Shown: positions 5,116 to 7,575 of the stretch, in pieces
How the letters are laid out: each line of letters starts with the position of its first letter
How positions within the stretch are numbered: the stretch's first letter is position 1
Source of the DNA: Myxococcales bacterium
GTDB lineage: Bacteria; Myxococcota; Polyangia; HGW-17; SLPX01
DNA length: 7,575 nucleotides
Assembly (NCBI GenBank): GCA_007131745.1
Contig: SLPX01000295.1
Coordinates: 1-7,575, forward strand
Direction: 5' to 3'
Made by a program: the position numbers and the translations under genes
Notes under the pieces: generated by a model
What the model was told of the DNA's origin: nothing
Database searches by the model: none
The model's input: only the letters and a program-made list of their open reading frames with translations

Positions 5116-6657
5116 TCACATAATATTATTTTCGGCCGGAAGTTCCGGTTGTTCAGCAGCTGTTTTTGTGCGCAAAAGACCGGCCTTTATGATGGGACTC
5201 TCCCACTTGACGGTCAGGACCGAATAGGTCTGTTCGCCCATTCGATCCATCTTTTCATTCACTTCGACAGCGCCCACCTCTTCCATGAGAGCTAAAAGCC
5301 TTTTCCTTTGGGTGTTGTTCATGAAATCAAATTCTTCGTTCATGTAATTCTTCAAAAACGGCCCGACCCATATTTCGCTGTTTCGTATTTCACCCTGTGC
5401 CCTGATGATCAGCCCTACGCAACGCCAAAGATCCTGGATCGAAAACTCATGCATATGCTCCCGCAAACTCTTTTCCGCAATGATCTCGTCCTTGGGATCA
5501 ACTATGACCACATGTTGCTTTTCCCTGATTTCCAAAATACTTTCTTCAGAATGGGAAAATGTTTCAGCTTTACTCGAGCCGGTGGGAGTTCCAATTATTC
5601 CAGGCTGTCCGAACCCTGCATTATCAGCAGTCCCAAGCTCGATCATGGCGGTTCCCTCTTTAACTAAAACATCGCCGCCTGCCGATTCAACAGTTTCCCC
5701 ACTATCGACCGGGACCACAGGCTGGATGCAATCCTGCGACCCGGTTTCATCTCCATCTCCATTTTTGTCGGCCATCATATTATCCGCTGTTACGGATCCT
5801 TTCGCCAACACAACTGAAGGTGTACCGGTCTCCTCTCGTGACTTCACCGGAATCGGAACCCCCTGGAATACATGAGACGCCGGCCCAACATCCCTTGGAA
5901 GCATCAATGTAGCATCTATGAAAGAATAATCACCCACTAGAGCGATTAGATCACCCGATGTAGCCTGCCCGGGGCTTACAATGATGATTTCTTTTGCTCG
6001 CTCCTTAATTTTTTCCACTATGGGCATGTAGTCCCTGTCCCCCCCGGCGATTATGAAACTATGAATATCGTCGCGGGTTAGCAAGACTTCCATCAGATCA
6101 ATGCTGAGCTTGAGATCGGCCGAACTCTTTTGCGGCCTCGAAAGAACGTATTGAGGAACAATCCCCAGGAGACTCAGATGGCTCAAAGCGTCCCTGGAAG
6201 CGCCGTATTCCCAGGAAGCATAGGCTCTGCCCATAACCATGTTCACTGCCATTTCCTTTTGGAGCTTATCTCTGAGCCGGGTCAAAACATGAATCGTCAT
6301 TTCCAGAGGTTTCGCTACAAGATCCCGGAGCGACAAATAAATATTCTCGAAATCCACGAAAAGCGCTCCCAGCTTTCGGGGCTGCCGCCGCAAGCCGCGG
6401 GCTGGAACCATATTTTTCCGCATTTCCTCATATTGCTCCCGAATTGATCTCTCTATCCCCGTTCTTGAATTCAGTGCATCTTTCCCTGTCGCACTCGCCT
6501 CATAATCCACTCCATTATCTTCTTGTTTCAGGTTTGATTCCTGTAAGGTTGTTCCCTCTTTTTCACAATCGCCCTTTTCTTGCAGAAAATCATCCTGGGT
6601 ATTTTCCTTGCTGGAATCATCTTTCCGGGACTGCACAACAATATCAGCTTCATCCAT
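5116..6657 (-). CDS. NYN-domain (LabA-like PIN) putative RNase with C-terminal winged helix
   Basis: This is a 513-aa cytoplasmic protein. Residues 1-90 are acidic and probably disordered. Residues 96-254 are a NYN/PIN-like domain of the LabA type: VDFEN (Asp102), SADLKLSID (Asp181, Asp187), and IIAGGDRDYMPIV (Asp207, Asp209), followed by a GQATSGDLIALVGDYSFID tail. These acidic residues are placed as in metal-dependent NYN nucleases, so RNA cleavage is predicted from the family but not shown. Residues 255-394 are a Gly/Thr/Val/Ser/Glu-rich linker. Residues 397-487 are compact and resemble a winged helix, possibly an OST-HTH/LOTUS-like RNA-binding domain (FLKNYMNEEFDF, then RLLALMEEVGAVEV). 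NYN plus OST-HTH is a known combination. I chose ATG 6657 over the in-frame GTG at 6690 because GAGG lies 6 bases upstream. It converges on the CNB-fold gene with a 27-base gap. Confidence 0.9.
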   Translation of the reverse strand: MDEADIVVQSRKDDSSKENTQDDFLQEKGDCEKEGTTLQESNLKQEDNGVDYEASATGKDALNSRTGIERSIREQYEEMRKNMVPARGLRRQPRKLGALFVDFENIYLSLRDLVAKPLEMTIHVLTRLRDKLQKEMAVNMVMGRAYASWEYGASRDALSHLSLLGIVPQYVLSRPQKSSADLKLSIDLMEVLLTRDDIHSFIIAGGDRDYMPIVEKIKERAKEIIIVSPGQATSGDLIALVGDYSFIDATLMLPRDVGPASHVFQGVPIPVKSREETGTPSVVLAKGSVTADNMMADKNGDGDETGSQDCIQPVVPVDSGETVESAGGDVLVKEGTAMIELGTADNAGFGQPGIIGTPTGSSKAETFSHSEESILEIREKQHVVIVDPKDEIIAEKSLREHMHEFSIQDLWRCVGLIIRAQGEIRNSEIWVGPFLKNYMNEEFDFMNNTQRKRLLALMEEVGAVEVNEKMDRMGEQTYSVLTVKWESPIIKAGLLRTKTAAEQPELPAENNIM

Positions 6658-6663
6658 TTCAAA

Positions 6664-6667
6664 CCTC
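6664..6667 (-). promoter_or_regulatory. RBS that decides the NYN gene start
   Basis: On the minus strand GAGG lies 6 bases before ATG 6657. The upstream in-frame GTG at 6690 has no purine-rich sequence at a usable distance, so the shorter 513-aa product is preferred over 524 aa. Confidence 0.65.
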
Positions 6668-6715
6668 GTTTCCGAAAAAAATTCGTTCACAAATCATTTG
6701 GAATAATCAGATAAA

Positions 6716-6741
6716 GTTATAACACCATCGACTAAAGTCAA
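6716..6741 (-). promoter_or_regulatory. Candidate promoter for the NYN gene
   Basis: Read on the minus strand, TTGACT (6741-6736, 5/6) precedes TATAAC (6721-6716, 5/6) by only 14 bases, shorter than usual. The -10 is preceded by TGT, an extended -10 (TGnTATAAC) that tolerates a poor -35 arrangement. The start of transcription would be near 6709, giving a leader of about 50 bases before ATG 6657. Confidence 0.4.
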
Positions 6742-6952
6742 CGTATTCTATTACATTAGGGGCCTTAGGCGAGATCCGAACAATAATCGCACAAAAACGG
6801 AGGCCGTGAGGGGCCGGGATTTGCGTCAACTTTCGAACAAGTCAAAACACCTCGATGGTTCCCTCAGCGAATTAGCCGCGGTTATTTCGTTTCCGGTAAT
6901 CACTTTTCATACCTTCAATTGCAACCGTTTATGAGCTATCCTGAGGCTCGAC

Positions 6953-7575
6953 ATGATAAGACGACAATCAAAAATCGAATCATCTCAGGTTTTCAAGGTC
7001 AACACAGTGATCCTCCTTATGCTTCTGTGCCCTGCCCTGCTGTTTTTGAATTATTCAACAGGATGCACAAGAGAATCTAAAAAAACTACCGAACCTCCTC
7101 AGGACCAACGCATTGCCGACCTTGCAGAAGTAGCCAGCCCGCTGGACACGGGCGTGGGTTCAAATGCCAAGCAGAGATTCAACAATTTGATCGGGTATCG
7201 CCTCAACCTGTTACTCGACAAGGAAAGCGGGGGCTCGCAATGGGACTTGTGGGCTGAAGGCTCAACACATTATCCCTTGTTTGAAGGCCGCGAAGCTTTC
7301 ATGGTCAGCTTTCGAAGAACTAATGAATACGGCGGCCAAAAAGGATTGCTGGTGATCGGCCGAATGGAAGGAGATATGGCTTCCGTCCTTTCGCAATGGG
7401 AGATCAACGCAAGCATCGACGATATTCATGTCGTGGATCTGGGTTTGCCGTCGGGGCCGCTGATACACACCGTGTCCATGTCCTCCGGACCCGTTTTCAA
7501 CGAACTCTACCAACATCTCCTTCGATTCGACGGGCGCTCGATAACCGAAACGTGGTCTGTCCGAGGCGGATACAA
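6953..7575 (+). CDS. Partial lipoprotein of unknown function (3' end beyond window)
   Basis: The frame from ATG 6953 stays open to the window edge, giving 207 residues of an incomplete protein. The N-terminus is basic (MIRRQSK), followed by a hydrophobic stretch (about 17-33) and then the lipobox-like STGC with Cys38. Ser at -3 is less usual than Leu, but the arrangement fits a lipoprotein signal. After a polar Lys/Thr/Pro/Gln linker, residues 52-207 look like a folded, beta-rich domain (KGLLVIGRMEG, DDIHVVDLGLPSGPL). I recognise no family. GAGG at 6943-6946, six bases upstream, supports this start; an ATG at 6931 is out of frame. It is transcribed divergently from the NYN gene. Its function cannot be guessed from the visible part. 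Confidence 0.85.
   Translation, partial: MIRRQSKIESSQVFKVNTVILLMLLCPALLFLNYSTGCTRESKKTTEPPQDQRIADLAEVASPLDTGVGSNAKQRFNNLIGYRLNLLLDKESGGSQWDLWAEGSTHYPLFEGREAFMVSFRRTNEYGGQKGLLVIGRMEGDMASVLSQWEINASIDDIHVVDLGLPSGPLIHTVSMSSGPVFNELYQHLLRFDGRSITETWSVRGGY

Larger units (their letters stand above)
6658..6952. other. Divergent intergenic region
   Basis: This 295-base region lies between the outward-reading NYN gene and the right-hand lipoprotein gene, and must hold promoters for both. No ORF or RNA gene was recognised. AGGGGCC occurs twice (6758-6764, 6809-6815), and GCCTTAGGC (6763-6771) is a short palindrome. I see no clear promoter for the rightward gene. Confidence 0.6.

Noticed and set aside
5136..5148. 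CCGGAAGTTCCGG near-palindrome in the 3' end of the NYN gene
   Set aside because: It is a short site within coding sequence, with no T-run positioned to make a terminator.
5405..5875. Plus-strand 156-aa frame antisense to the NYN gene
   Set aside because: It is the shadow of the NYN linker region: a Ser/Pro/Thr-rich antisense translation, with no independent RBS or motif.

Overview
This window reads as a stretch of a moderate-GC (about 50% by eye) Gram-negative genome. The best guess is a Myxococcota-like or other former deltaproteobacterial lineage. The reasons are two lipoproteins packed with the cysteine motifs that are abundant in those bacteria (NCGxCGxxC repeats, an NxCGGC...PGxxCGxCG module, a C-terminal PDAGVPDGG tail), a LabA/NYN-type protein with an added C-terminal domain, and a cyclic-nucleotide-binding-fold protein with tandem domains. 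No ribosomal or housekeeping marker gene is present, so this placement is an inference.

Layout. Positions 1-372 are a GC-richer stretch with no convincing gene; it holds a perfect 20-bp palindrome (251-270) overlapping a possible promoter. At 373-1671 (+) is a long coiled-coil protein of unknown function. After a 210-bp gap, two lipoprotein genes, 1882-2793 and 2793-3515 (+), overlap by one base (TGATG) and are probably translationally coupled. A tandem cyclic-nucleotide-binding-fold protein follows at 3571-5088 (+), 55 bases downstream and possibly in the same transcript. Converging on it, with a 27-bp gap, is a NYN-domain putative RNase (5116-6657, -). A 295-bp divergent intergenic region separates that gene from a lipoprotein gene starting at 6953 (+), which runs off the right edge.

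How the genes may work together. The two adjacent cysteine-rich lipoproteins are almost certainly made together and displayed at the cell envelope, held by many disulfides. The CNB-fold and NYN proteins look cytoplasmic and regulatory (ligand sensing or scaffolding, and RNA handling). Nothing in the sequence ties them mechanistically to the lipoproteins.

The most interesting point is the first domain of the 240-aa lipoprotein. Its six cysteines follow the CSalpha-beta (defensin) spacing, C...CxxxC...GxC...CxC, and the same register recurs in the three downstream cysteine repeats. That makes it a candidate for a bacterial defensin-like fold tethered to the envelope. The other notable point is the perfect palindromic operator candidate upstream of the coiled-coil gene.
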